64,000 nt of DNA from Actinomadura alba. GTDB taxonomy: Bacteria > Actinomycetota > Actinomycetes > Streptosporangiales > Streptosporangiaceae. The stretch is from positions 1-64,000 of the forward strand of contig NZ_JABVEC010000031.1 in the NCBI RefSeq assembly GCF_014323705.1. The letters run 5' to 3'. A model generated the notes under the pieces. The model was given only the letters and a program-made list of their open reading frames with translations, was not told the DNA's origin and did not search any database. Below, one piece after another: positions 33,658-43,200 of the stretch (positions are counted from its first letter, which is position 1; every line of letters starts with the position of its first letter). A program made the translations under genes and the position numbers.

Positions 33658-36156
33658 TCAGGCGCCGACGCGCTCGACCACGGCGGCCCACTGCTCCAGC
33701 AGGGCCTGGGCACTGTCGGTGTCGGGGCCCTCTGCCCACACGTGAGTGACCGCCTCGGCCGGGTCGGGCAGCACCAGCACCCACCGGCCGTCCTCTTCCA
33801 CGACCCGTACACCGTCGGTGGTGTCGATCGTGCGGTCGCCGGCCTCCTCGACGATGTGGCGCATGACGCTCCCCTTGGCCGCCCACGGCGTCGGCACCGA
33901 CCGCCGGAGCAGGTGCGCCTCGGGGATGCGCTCGTCGATCTGGGACAGCGTCAGCCGCGTGCGCGCCACCAGGCCGAGCAGCCGGATGAACGCGGCAACG
34001 CCGTCGACCGTCTTGCTGAACTCCGGGATCACGAATCCGCCCCGGCCGTCGCCGGCGAAGATGATGTCGGGCGCGGCGGCCGCCTTGGTCAGCACGTCCT
34101 GGGACGTCGAGGTCCACTCCACCTCGACCCCGTGGAACCGGCACACCTGCTCGGCGACCCGGGTGGTCGTCACCGGCAGCGCCACCCGCCCGCCGCGCCG
34201 CTCGGCCGCGACCAGGTCGAGCATCACCAGCAGGGCCCTGTCGTCGCTGATCAGCTTTCCGGTCTCGTTGACCAGCGAGATCCGCTCGGCCACGGGGTCG
34301 AAGCGCACCCCGAAGGCGGCCCGTGACGACGACACCAGCTCACCAAGACGCTGAAGGTCGCGCATGCGCTCCGCGAGGGTCTCGGTCGGCGAGGCCTCGT
34401 CAAGGGCGTTGTTCCGGGTGAGGACGTCGACGCCGACGCGGCCGAGTACGCTCGGCACCACCAGTGATCCCACGCCCCCCGCGCAGTCGAGCACGACCTT
34501 GAGCTCGGCGTCACGTACGCCGCCGATGTCCACGCAGCCCACCAGGTCACGGGAGTAGGTCTCGACGACGCGCGGAGGGTAGCTCAGCTCGGCGATCTCG
34601 CCGGGGAACGCCCGGCGGTACTCCTGCCGGCCGAACACCCGCTCCAGCTTGCGCTGCGCGTTCTGGGACAGGTCGCACCCGTCCTCGTCCATGAACATGA
34701 TGTCGACGCCCTGGGGATCGCCCGGGGTGGTCCGGATGAGGATGCCGCCCACGGCGTCGGTGCGGGCCGTCTCGTAGCGGGCGACCGGGACCGTGCTGGC
34801 CTCCAGATCGTGGACGTTGATGGCGCTGGCGGTCAGCGCGCTGATCGCCGCGCGCTTGAGGGTACGGGCGGCGCGGCTGGCGTCACGCGACGTCGTGACC
34901 ATCGCGCCCTTCTTGAGCGAGGTGGCGTAGGCACTGGTCAGCCGCACCACCAGCTCCGGGGTGATCTCGACGTTGACGAGCCCGGAGACCCCGCGGGGGC
35001 CGAACAGGTTGCGCTGCCCGCGGGACTCCCAGATCACGCTGGTGTTGACGACCGCGCCGGCCTCGACCGTCTTGAACGGATAGATCTTGACGTCGCTGGA
35101 GACGTAGGCCTCCGCCTCGATGACGCACTCGTCCCCGACGATCGCGCCTTCCTCGACCCGCGTGCCGGCCATCAGGTCGGTGTTCTTGCCGATCACACAG
35201 CCGCGGAGGTTGGTGGAGGGCCCGACGAAGACGTTGTCGTGCACGACGGCCCGGTGCAGGAAGGCGCCCTCCTTGACGACCACGTTGCTGCCGAGCACGG
35301 TGAACTCGCGCAGTTCGGCTCCCGCCTCGACCTTGGCGTAGTCACCGACGTAGAGGGGGCCCTTGAGGACCGCCTCGGGGTCGACGTCGGCGCCCTCGGC
35401 GACCCAGACTCCCGGCGAGACCTCGAACCCGTCGATCTCCACGTCGATCTTCCCGGAGAGCATGTCGGCCTGCGCCTTGAGATAGCTCTCGTGGGTACCG
35501 ACGTCCTCCCAGTAACCGTCGGCGATGTAGCCGTACAGCGGGGCGCCCTCCTGCAGGAGCTTCGGGAAGACGTCGCTGGACCAGTCGACGGACTGCCCCG
35601 GCGGGAAGTGGTCCAGGACCTCGGGCTCCATCACGTAGATACCGGTGTTGACGGTGTCGGAGAAGACCTGTCCCCACGTGGGCTTCTCCAGGAACCGCTG
35701 GATGCGGCCCTCTTCGTCCACGATGATGATCCCGAACTCGAGTGGATTGGGGACCCGCTTGAGGCCGATGGTCACCATGGCGCCGTTCTTCTTGTGGAAC
35801 CGCACCATGTCGGACAGGTCGATGTCGGTGAGCGCGTCCCCGGAGATCACCAGGAAGCGCTCGTCGCGCAGCGCGTCCTGGGCGTTCTTGACGCTGCCCG
35901 CGGTGCCGAGCGGCATCTCCTCCGTCGCGTAGTGGAGCGACATCCCCAGTTCTTCCCCGTCGCCGAAGTAGTTGCGGATCAGCGCGGCGAGGAATTGAAC
36001 AGTGACGACGGTCTCGGTGAACCCGTGCCGCTTCAGCAGCCGCAGCACGTGCTCCATGATCGGCCGATTGATTACGGGCAACAACGGCTTGGGCTGGTTC
36101 GCGGTCATCGGACGCAGTCGCGTCCCCTCACCACCTGCCATGACAACGGCCTTCAT
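33658..36156 (-). CDS. Mannose-1-phosphate guanylyltransferase-type protein fused to a phosphomannomutase-like domain
   Basis: 832 aa. Residues 1-235 are a sugar-nucleotide transferase (MKAVVMAGGEGTRLRPMTANQPKPLLPV, with later ISGDALTDIDL). Residues about 250-380 are left-handed-beta-helix hexapeptide repeats. From about 385 on there is a phosphohexomutase-like region. There the active-site Ser loop expected as TASHNP is RTTPGDPQG, so the mutase half lacks its phosphoserine and is probably regulatory. This fusion is common in actinomycetes. GDP-mannose or another NDP-sugar for envelope glycans is the likely product; GDP versus other nucleotides cannot be settled. Confidence 0.85.
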   Translation of the reverse strand: MKAVVMAGGEGTRLRPMTANQPKPLLPVINRPIMEHVLRLLKRHGFTETVVTVQFLAALIRNYFGDGEELGMSLHYATEEMPLGTAGSVKNAQDALRDERFLVISGDALTDIDLSDMVRFHKKNGAMVTIGLKRVPNPLEFGIIIVDEEGRIQRFLEKPTWGQVFSDTVNTGIYVMEPEVLDHFPPGQSVDWSSDVFPKLLQEGAPLYGYIADGYWEDVGTHESYLKAQADMLSGKIDVEIDGFEVSPGVWVAEGADVDPEAVLKGPLYVGDYAKVEAGAELREFTVLGSNVVVKEGAFLHRAVVHDNVFVGPSTNLRGCVIGKNTDLMAGTRVEEGAIVGDECVIEAEAYVSSDVKIYPFKTVEAGAVVNTSVIWESRGQRNLFGPRGVSGLVNVEITPELVVRLTSAYATSLKKGAMVTTSRDASRAARTLKRAAISALTASAINVHDLEASTVPVARYETARTDAVGGILIRTTPGDPQGVDIMFMDEDGCDLSQNAQRKLERVFGRQEYRRAFPGEIAELSYPPRVVETYSRDLVGCVDIGGVRDAELKVVLDCAGGVGSLVVPSVLGRVGVDVLTRNNALDEASPTETLAERMRDLQRLGELVSSSRAAFGVRFDPVAERISLVNETGKLISDDRALLVMLDLVAAERRGGRVALPVTTTRVAEQVCRFHGVEVEWTSTSQDVLTKAAAAPDIIFAGDGRGGFVIPEFSKTVDGVAAFIRLLGLVARTRLTLSQIDERIPEAHLLRRSVPTPWAAKGSVMRHIVEEAGDRTIDTTDGVRVVEEDGRWVLVLPDPAEAVTHVWAEGPDTDSAQALLEQWAAVVERVGA

Positions 36157-36175
36157 CGAGTCGCCCCAGCTCCTC

Positions 36176-36844
36176 TCATGCCCCTGTTCCAGGGGTTCGG
36201 CCCCCGACCTGAGACGGATCGGCGGCCTGGAGCCCGCGATCCGGATCCAGCGGCGGGGTTGTCCGGCCGCCCAGCAGGCGCCGCACCTGAACGGCATAGA
36301 GCGCCGCCGCCCACCAGTACAGTGCCGTTCCCCAAATGGCGAAAGCCCAACCGATGATCTTGGCGGTCGCCGCGGCCCCGCCGGGATGATCTCCCCACAG
36401 CAGCAGCGGGAAGGCATAGAGCAGGCACAACGTCGCCGCCTTGCCCACGAAGTGCACCGGGAACGCCTCGTACCCGAGCCGCCGCATGACGGCCAGCAAC
36501 AGGGCCATGAAAAGCTCTCGCGCCAGGAGCAGCGCGGTCAGCCAGAGTGGGACGATGTCGCGGATGGTCAGCCCGACGAGCGTCGCGAAGATGTAGAGCC
36601 GGTCGGCGGCGGGGTCGAGCACGGCGCCCAGCCGGCTGAACTGGTTCAGCATCCGGGCGAGCCGCCCGTCGAGCCAGTCCGACAGCCCCGCGGCGACGAG
36701 CAGGCCGAGGGCCCACCAGTCAGCCTCGATCAGGACGAGCCAGAAGAACACCGGGACGGCGAGCAGGCGCGCCAGGCTGAGCGCGTTCGGCACCGTCCAA
36801 ACGCGGTCAGGCGCCTGCTCGAGCTCAGTGCTCTGCTCACTCAC
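36176..36844 (-). CDS. CDP-alcohol phosphatidyltransferase family protein
   Basis: 222-aa membrane enzyme with about six helices. The catalytic CDP-alcohol motif is complete: SDWLDGRLARMLNQFSRLGAVLDPAADR (D-x2-D-G-x2-A-R-x8-G-x3-D-x3-D). It transfers a phosphatidyl group from CDP-diacylglycerol to an alcohol, probably glycerol phosphate or inositol phosphate. The mycobacterial gene in this place is pgsA2 (Rv1822). Start GTG 36844 with AAGGAG ten bases upstream. It precedes the sugar-nucleotide gene by 19 bp. Confidence 0.9.
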   Translation of the reverse strand: MSEQSTELEQAPDRVWTVPNALSLARLLAVPVFFWLVLIEADWWALGLLVAAGLSDWLDGRLARMLNQFSRLGAVLDPAADRLYIFATLVGLTIRDIVPLWLTALLLARELFMALLLAVMRRLGYEAFPVHFVGKAATLCLLYAFPLLLWGDHPGGAAATAKIIGWAFAIWGTALYWWAAALYAVQVRRLLGGRTTPPLDPDRGLQAADPSQVGGRTPGTGA

Positions 36845-36918
36845 GGTGGTGCGTCTCCTTGCCGTTGCCCCCGACCCTATCCGCCGCCCCGCCCGCCCTA
36901 GCGATAGCGTCCCGGGTC

Positions 36919-37458
36919 ATGCGCTGGACTTTTCACGGGGAACGATCCATCTACCGCAGCCCGTGGCTCGATGTCCGCCTGGCCGATGTGGAGTTGCCGG
37001 ACGGCCGCCGCTTCGAGCACCACCTTGTCCGGGTCCGGCCATCGGCCGGGGTGGCCGCCGTTGACGGCCTCGGGCGGGTCCTGCTGATCTGGCGGCACCG
37101 GTTCATCCCCGACGCCTGGGGATGGGAGATCCCCGGTGGGCGGGTCGAGCCCGGCGAGGACCCCGCGCAGGCCGCCGCCCGCGAAGTGGTGGAGGAGACC
37201 GGCTGGCGACCCGGCGAGCTCCGCCCGCTGCTCGACATCCGGCCGTCACCAGGCCTGACGGACGGCCTTCACCACCTGTTCCTCGCGGACGGCGCCACGC
37301 TCGTCGGCGAGCCCACCGACGTCGAGGCCGAGCGCGTCGAATGGGTGCCCCTCAGCGACGTGCCCGGGCTGATCTCCCGCGGTGAGATCGTGGCCGGCTC
37401 GACCATCTCGGCCCTCCTCTACCTGCTGGCCACGGCCGGCGGCGACGCGCCCGCGTGA
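36919..37458 (+). CDS. NUDIX hydrolase
   Basis: 179-aa NUDIX protein. The box is complete: GGRVEPGEDPAQAAAREVVEETGW. The N-terminal region (FHGERSIYRSPWLDVRLADVELPDGRRFEHHLVR) and length resemble ADP-ribose/nucleoside-diphosphate-sugar pyrophosphatases. TAGCGT eight bases before ATG 36919 suggests a leaderless transcript; the open frame upstream is not used. Diverges from the phosphatidyltransferase gene. The exact substrate is unknown. Confidence 0.9.
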   Translation: MRWTFHGERSIYRSPWLDVRLADVELPDGRRFEHHLVRVRPSAGVAAVDGLGRVLLIWRHRFIPDAWGWEIPGGRVEPGEDPAQAAAREVVEETGWRPGELRPLLDIRPSPGLTDGLHHLFLADGATLVGEPTDVEAERVEWVPLSDVPGLISRGEIVAGSTISALLYLLATAGGDAPA

Positions 37459-37622
37459 CCTGAACCCCGCCGCGCCCGATCACGGGGTGATCGAGCGCCG
37501 GTCGAGGTGGATACCGGGCTACGATGCGCTCCACGTCCCCGACGAGCACAGGTGCCGCGCCTCGCCGGAGCGGCTCGCGGGCGCCGTCCACGGGAAGTGC
37601 GGCAGAGGCCAGGAGAGACCGC

Positions 37623-39107
37623 GTGACCGAGGCACCGCGCGACCCCGCCCGCCGTCGAGGGGCCGGGAAGCACGCGGCGCCACGCCGCCGGAACCGCTCC
37701 CGTCCCCCGCCCCCGGGCCGGCACCGCTGGCCGGCGCTCGCGGTCGTGCTGCTCGCCGCGTTCATGGACCTGGTCGACGTCACGATCGTCAACGTGGCCC
37801 TGCCCCGCATCCACGACGACCTCGGCGGCTCGCGGTCGGCCGGTCAGTGGGTCGTCGCCGGGTACGCCCTGGCGTTCGCGCTGACCCTCGTCACCGGAGG
37901 ACGGCTCGGTGACATCGCCGGACGGCAGAAGATCTTCCTGATCGGAGTGCTCGGCTTCACGGCGGCCTCGGCCGCGGCCGGCGCCGCCGTCTCGCCCGGG
38001 ATGCTCGTCGCCGCTCGCGTCGCTCAGGGCGTCTTCGGCGGGATCATGGTGCCCCAGGTGATGTCGGTGATCACGACACAGTTCCCGGTCGGGCGGGCGC
38101 GGACGACCGCACTCAGCCTGAGCGGCCTGGTGCTCGGCCTGGCCACGGTCAGCGGCCCGCTCCTCGGCGGCCTGCTCACCTCCGTCGACGCCTTCGGCCT
38201 CGGCTGGCGCCTGGTCTTCTACGTGAACGTGCCGGTCGGTCTGATCGCGCTGGCCGGCGGCGCGCTCTGGCTGCGGGAGTCCCGGTCCGAGCAGCCGGCC
38301 CGGCTGGACCTGCCCGGCGTGTTCCTGCTGGCCGCCGCGTCCCTGCTCCTGCTCGGCCCGCTGCTGCAGGGCCGGGAGCTGCACTGGCCGTGGTGGCTGC
38401 TCGCCGCCCTGGCCATGAGCCTGCCGGTCACGGCCCTGTTCGTACGGCACGAACGACGCCGCGAACGATCGGGCGGCTCCCCGCTGGTGCCGCCTCGGCT
38501 GTTCGGCGAACGCTCGTTCACCCGCGGCACCGTGCTCAGCACGGCGCTGAACTCCAGCACCACGTGCTACTACCTCGCGCTGACCTGGGCGCTGCAGAGC
38601 GGGCTCGGGTGGAGCCCGCTGCGCCTGGGGCTGACCTTGCTGGCCTGGCCGCTCGGGATCGCGTGCACCGGGCAGTTCACCAACTGGTACGGCCACCGGG
38701 CGGCCCGGCTGTTCGTCGGGGTCGGGTCGAGCGTGATGATCCCCGGCCTGCTCGGCCTCGTGTTCGCCCTCCACTGGCACGGCACCGGGCTGCGGAGCGC
38801 GGACATCGTGCCATGGCTGTTCCTCAGCGGGATCGGCATGGGGATGATCGCCCCCGTGCTGCCGCACGTGACGCTGAGGAACGTGCCCGCGGCCCTCGCG
38901 GGAGCCGCCTCGGGCGTGCTCAACTCGGCCAACCAGATGGGCGCCGCGATGGGTGCCGCGGTCACGGCGACGATCTTCTTCGCCGGCGCCCCGGTGAGCC
39001 CCGCCGATCACCTGCGCGCCGCCGAGCGGACCCTCCTGTACAGTTTCGCAATTCTCGCGGTCACCGCCGGCGTGTCACTGGTCCCCAGGTACCGTCGCCG
39101 GCGATGA
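37623..39107 (+). CDS. MFS transporter, DHA2 (14-TM) drug exporter type
   Basis: 494-aa membrane protein with about 14 hydrophobic segments. Motif A-like GGRLGDIAGRQKIFLIGVLGF and the DHA2 start AVVLLAAFMDLVDVTIVNVALPRI identify the EmrB/QacA-like family. The first 30 residues are basic and cytoplasmic. GTG 37623 was chosen because AGGAGAG lies five bases upstream; the open frame extends further. It could export drugs or endogenous metabolites. No regulator is adjacent. Confidence 0.88.
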   Translation: MTEAPRDPARRRGAGKHAAPRRRNRSRPPPPGRHRWPALAVVLLAAFMDLVDVTIVNVALPRIHDDLGGSRSAGQWVVAGYALAFALTLVTGGRLGDIAGRQKIFLIGVLGFTAASAAAGAAVSPGMLVAARVAQGVFGGIMVPQVMSVITTQFPVGRARTTALSLSGLVLGLATVSGPLLGGLLTSVDAFGLGWRLVFYVNVPVGLIALAGGALWLRESRSEQPARLDLPGVFLLAAASLLLLGPLLQGRELHWPWWLLAALAMSLPVTALFVRHERRRERSGGSPLVPPRLFGERSFTRGTVLSTALNSSTTCYYLALTWALQSGLGWSPLRLGLTLLAWPLGIACTGQFTNWYGHRAARLFVGVGSSVMIPGLLGLVFALHWHGTGLRSADIVPWLFLSGIGMGMIAPVLPHVTLRNVPAALAGAASGVLNSANQMGAAMGAAVTATIFFAGAPVSPADHLRAAERTLLYSFAILAVTAGVSLVPRYRRRR

Positions 39108-39165
39108 CCGCCCGGTGGTTTCCGCCATGTCCGCGCGCAGAACACCAGGTCATCAGGAGGCCGAG

Positions 39166-39924
39166 ATGGACGCGCCGCACCGAGCGACGCTCGCCCGGTC
39201 CGTACGGCTGCTCAAGGCCTTCCGCACCGAACAGACCGATCCGGAGCACTTCTACGGGCTCATGGCCCGCGACACGGTGGCGCAGCTCCGCTCCTACACC
39301 CGTCTGGACGGCGCGACGGTCATCGACGTGGGAAGCGGATCCGGATTCTTCACCCGTGAACTCCGCGCAGCGGGCGCCCGCTGCGCCGGCGTCGAGGTCG
39401 ACGCCGGCGAGATGACCGCCTTCGGCCGGGCACCGGGCGACAGCGTTCTCGGCAGCGCGCTGCAACTGCCCTTCCGGACCGACGGGGCGGACGTCTGCTT
39501 CTCGTCCAACGTGCTGGAGCACGTGCCCGAGCCGTGGCGCATGGCCGGTGAGATGGTGCGGGTGACCCGGCCCGGCGGCATCGTCTACCTGTCGTTCACC
39601 AACTGGCTGTCACCGTGGGGCGGGCACGAGACCTCGCCGTGGCACTACCTCGGCGGCGACCGCGCCGCCCGCCGCTACGAGCGCAAGCACGGACGGCCGC
39701 CCAAGAACCTGCACGGGACCAGCCTCTACCCCGTCTCGGTCTCGGCCACGCTGGGCTGGGCCCGGGGGCGGGCCGACGTCGAGGTGCTCGACGCCCTGCC
39801 GCGCTATCACCCGCGCTGGGCCAGGGGCGTCACCCGGATCCCGGGGATCCGCGAGGTCGTGACCTGGAATCTCGTGCTCATCCTGCGCAAGAGGCCGCGA
39901 GAGGCGACGAGGCACACCGGCTGA
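39166..39924 (+). CDS. Class I SAM-dependent methyltransferase
   Basis: 252-aa methyltransferase. Motif I is VIDVGSGSGFFTRELRAAG, the acidic residue of motif II is in AGVEVDAGEM, motif III region is ADVCFSSNVLEHVPEP and post-motif VRVTRPGGIVYLSF. The C-terminal part (WLSPWGGHETSPWHYLGGDRAARRYERKHGRPPKN) is typical of small-molecule or lipid methyltransferases in actinomycetes. ATG 39166 has AGGAGG five bases upstream. Substrate unknown. Confidence 0.85.
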   Translation: MDAPHRATLARSVRLLKAFRTEQTDPEHFYGLMARDTVAQLRSYTRLDGATVIDVGSGSGFFTRELRAAGARCAGVEVDAGEMTAFGRAPGDSVLGSALQLPFRTDGADVCFSSNVLEHVPEPWRMAGEMVRVTRPGGIVYLSFTNWLSPWGGHETSPWHYLGGDRAARRYERKHGRPPKNLHGTSLYPVSVSATLGWARGRADVEVLDALPRYHPRWARGVTRIPGIREVVTWNLVLILRKRPREATRHTG

Positions 39925-39988
39925 CGCCTCACCGCCTCCGTCCACACCGCGTCAGGTTCCGCCGGCCGGTCCGCCCGGCCGCGCAGTT

Positions 39989-40030
39989 GATCAAGGATCG
40001 GCGTAGCCAGGGGTGCTGCGATCCTTGATC
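39989..40030. repeat. 12-bp perfect inverted repeat with 18-nt loop
   Basis: GATCAAGGATCG (39989-40000) and CGATCCTTGATC (40019-40030) are perfectly complementary. It follows the methyltransferase gene by 65 bp, so it may terminate it, although no T-run follows. It could also be a remnant of a mobile-element end. The segment to about 40110 does not code for anything I recognise. Confidence 0.7.
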
Positions 40031-40140
40031 GTCATTGAAGTGCCGTGCCTTGCCGCGTCGAGGCACGACCTGGTTGCCGTCCGCCCGGATCTTCGGGTGT
40101 TCCAGGGCGGCGCGGGGACGGCGTCCCCGGCGGGTCCCGG

Positions 40141-40170
40141 GCGACACACCGCCTCTCACCGGACTATCCT
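40141..40170 (+). promoter_or_regulatory. Candidate promoter of the coiled-coil/helicase-like gene
   Basis: GCGACA (40141-40146) and TATCCT (40165-40170) with an 18-bp spacer. The -35 has two mismatches to TTGACA. It lies 50 bp before ATG 40220. Confidence 0.4.
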
Positions 40171-40219
40171 CCCGTTCTGTCCATGGACGACGAAACGACC
40201 ACAGCCGATTGCGGGTGGC

Positions 40220-43200
40220 ATGGAGACGCCGGACAGCTCGGAGGCACCGGACCGAGCGACCGATGAGCGGACCACGCGGGAGGGCCCAGTTGCACCGGCG
40301 GACGGCTCATTCCATGAGCGGACGGTAACGGCCTACGCGCCCCTGACGGCGCTCTACCGGCTCTTCGACGGCCGGTTGCGGGAGGGCGTGCCACAAGACC
40401 CTGAGCCGATCGGCTGGCGGCCGCACCTCGAGGCGCTGGCCGCTCTCTCGGAGGGACGCGTCTCCGGAGACCTGGAGGCGCTCGCCCGGCTGCTTGTCGA
40501 TCCGGCCGCGCTGCCGGAGGAGGACCGGCCTGGGCCCGCCCTCGACCTGGGTGGTGCCGTCCAGGACCCGGAACCCGCCGACGCGACCCCGGCCGGCAAC
40601 GATCCCGCGGAGACCATGGCCCTCCCGGTGCTTCCGGACCCGGTCGATACGGCATCGGCCGCACCTGTTGAGGTCACGCCCGACGAGGCGACTCCCGCCG
40701 AGACCATGGCGCTCCCCATCCTGCCCGACCCCGGCCAGACCCCACCGGCCGCCCCCGAACCACCCGAAACGGCACTAGCGCACATCGACCCCGTAGGCAC
40801 TGCGGACCTCTCAGAGACGGCCCTCCCGGCTCCCGTGTCCTCCCCCGCGCCGGTGGAAACGCCTGCCACGCCCCCCGCGCGGCCGGCTCTCCCCGCCGGC
40901 GGGCTGGAGATCGCGCAGGTGGCGGAGCAGGCCGCCGAGGCCGGACGCGTACACCTGATCCGATCTCTGGGGACCGGCGCGGACGCGGCGGTCATCGCGG
41001 AGTTCGTACGGCGGCGGTCCGCCGGCGGTGCCCGCACCCTGCTGCTGGTGCCCACCGCCGACGCCATGGACGGTTTCCTGGCCGGCATCGGCGTCGACGA
41101 GGGGGTCTTCGCGGTGCGGATCGAGCCCCGCGTCTCCCCGGCGGGCGAACCGTCCTGGCCCGAGGACCGGATCCACGGCGGCGTGGTGCGCGCGGTGGGC
41201 ACCTCCTACCAGCGAGCCTGGGAGGCCGAGCGTCAGCGGCTGCGCCGTGACCTGATGTGGCTGGAGCAGTGGCCGCGCGACCTGGCGGCGCTGGCGGCCG
41301 TCCGGGCCGAGCACGAACGGCGCTCGGGACTGGTGTCCGAGAACGAGGAAGAGCTCACCGCGCGGATTCGCGAGCGGAACGCCGTGGTAGCGGCGGCCGA
41401 GCAGGAGGTCCTGGCGGCCCGCGAGGCCGGCGAGAGCCTGGTGGAGCACGAGAGCCGGGCCGCCGCCGAGGCCACGCGGACCCGCACCGAGTGGGAGCGC
41501 CTGCAAGGCGTCGCCGACGCCGCGGCACACGTCGCCGAAGAGCGCACTCGCGGTGCCGAGTCGGCCGCGGAACGCCATAGGGAGCTGTCCGAGCGGCATG
41601 CCCGGTGCGTCGAGGAGTTCGACGCGGCGCGGCAGCGCGAACGGTCCCTCATCGAGGAGCTCGCCCGCGCCGAGGACGCGCTCCCGGAGGCGGACGCCGA
41701 CGTCGAGCGGTTCACCGCCGCGGCGACGCAGGCCGCCGCAGTGGGGCACGCGTGCTACTACCGGATGGCGGCCGCCGAGTCGGCGCTCGCCGCGGAACGC
41801 CGCAAGCTGAGCCTCGCCCAGCGAATGCGCATCGTCCCGTCCGAGCCTGGCATGGCGCGGCTGCGCCGCGAGCTCTCCAGGCACAAGAAGGAGGCCGAGG
41901 AGGCCGCGGCCCACGCCAGGCAGACCAGTGAGGCGCTCGACAAGGCGGAGCGGCACCGCGACGGGCTCGCGACCTTCCTGGCCGGTGGCGCTGACCAGTT
42001 GGCGGCCGTGCGGCAGGAGCAGGCCCGCCTCAGCGCGGACATCGCACGTGTGTCCGCCGAGCGGGACGGTGCCGAGGCCGAGCACCGTGAGCACGCCGAG
42101 CGGGTCGGGGAGGCCGTTGAACGGGCCACCGAGACGGGTGCGGCGGCCGCCGGGGCCCGCGCCGTAGGCGAACAGGCCGAGGAACGGCTCGCCGAGGCCC
42201 GGCGCGCGCGTGAGGAGGCCGCGGCAGCGACGGATCGGGCCGTCGCCGAGGCCGAGACCGCCAAGCGGCGGCTCGGCGAGTCTGAGGCCGAGCTGCGGCG
42301 CCGCCGCGAGGAGGGCGCGGTCGAGCTCGCCGACGGTCTGGCGGAGATCGAGGCGGCGGCCGAAGCGGCGGCCGGCTCGCGCGGCCACGTGGCGGAGATC
42401 TGCGGGACCGATCCGGTGAGCGCCGGAGAGGACGTCCTCGCCGACCACCGGAATCAGACCATGGCGCGAATCGAGCGAATCTCCACGTGGGCGGAGCTGC
42501 TCGGGGATCCCGCCGCCGGCGTGGGCTCCGCCGACCCGTTCGGCACGGGCTCCGCCCCCCTTGCCACCGGCGCGCTCGACGGCGATCCGGTCGACGGCGG
42601 ACCCGTGGACCTCACCGGCGCCGTGGGCGCCATCGAGGCGGGATCGGCGGAGGCCGCCGGGGAGCCGACCGAGGACCAGCCGTCCGCGGCGGTGGCGCCG
42701 GTTCCGGCCGGCCCCGATCCGCTCGACGCGCTGGGCGAGATCATGCTCGCGACCGCTGACGTGGTGTGCGGGACGGCGCTCGGAATCGCCGCCTGTCCCA
42801 CCGTGGCCGGCACCCGGTTCGACACGCTGCTCGTGGCCGACGCCGGGCGGATCTCCGATGGAGAGTTCCTCATCGGCGCGGTCCGGGCTCGCGGGTGGGT
42901 TCTCATCGGGGACGAGCGGCGGCCTCCCGCGGGCGTGCCTGAGCCGCTCGAGGTCCACGTTCGCGCGCTGACCCTGCTCGGCATCGCCGACGAGTCACCG
43001 GACGGCGACCTCGACGCGGCCGCCGAGGCGATGCCGGCGCCCGGCGGCGAGGCGGACCGGGCGTCCCCGCAGCCGGCCGTTCGGACGGAGGCCGAGCGGC
43101 TTCGCGCCGAGGGGCTCTGGGAGAGCCGTTATCGGGACGCCTACGACAGGGCACTGCGGCCGCTGAGGGACCGCGGCGAGCCGGGTCGCACCGCGGATCC

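Noticed and set aside
34810..36357. 515-codon plus-strand frame opposite the nucleotidyltransferase gene
   Set aside because: Antisense shadow with no domain; the opposite strand encodes a clear family protein.
40811..42958. 715-codon minus-strand frame opposite the coiled-coil gene
   Set aside because: Shadow of a Glu/Ala/Arg-rich coiled coil, which gives Leu/Gly-rich antisense frames.
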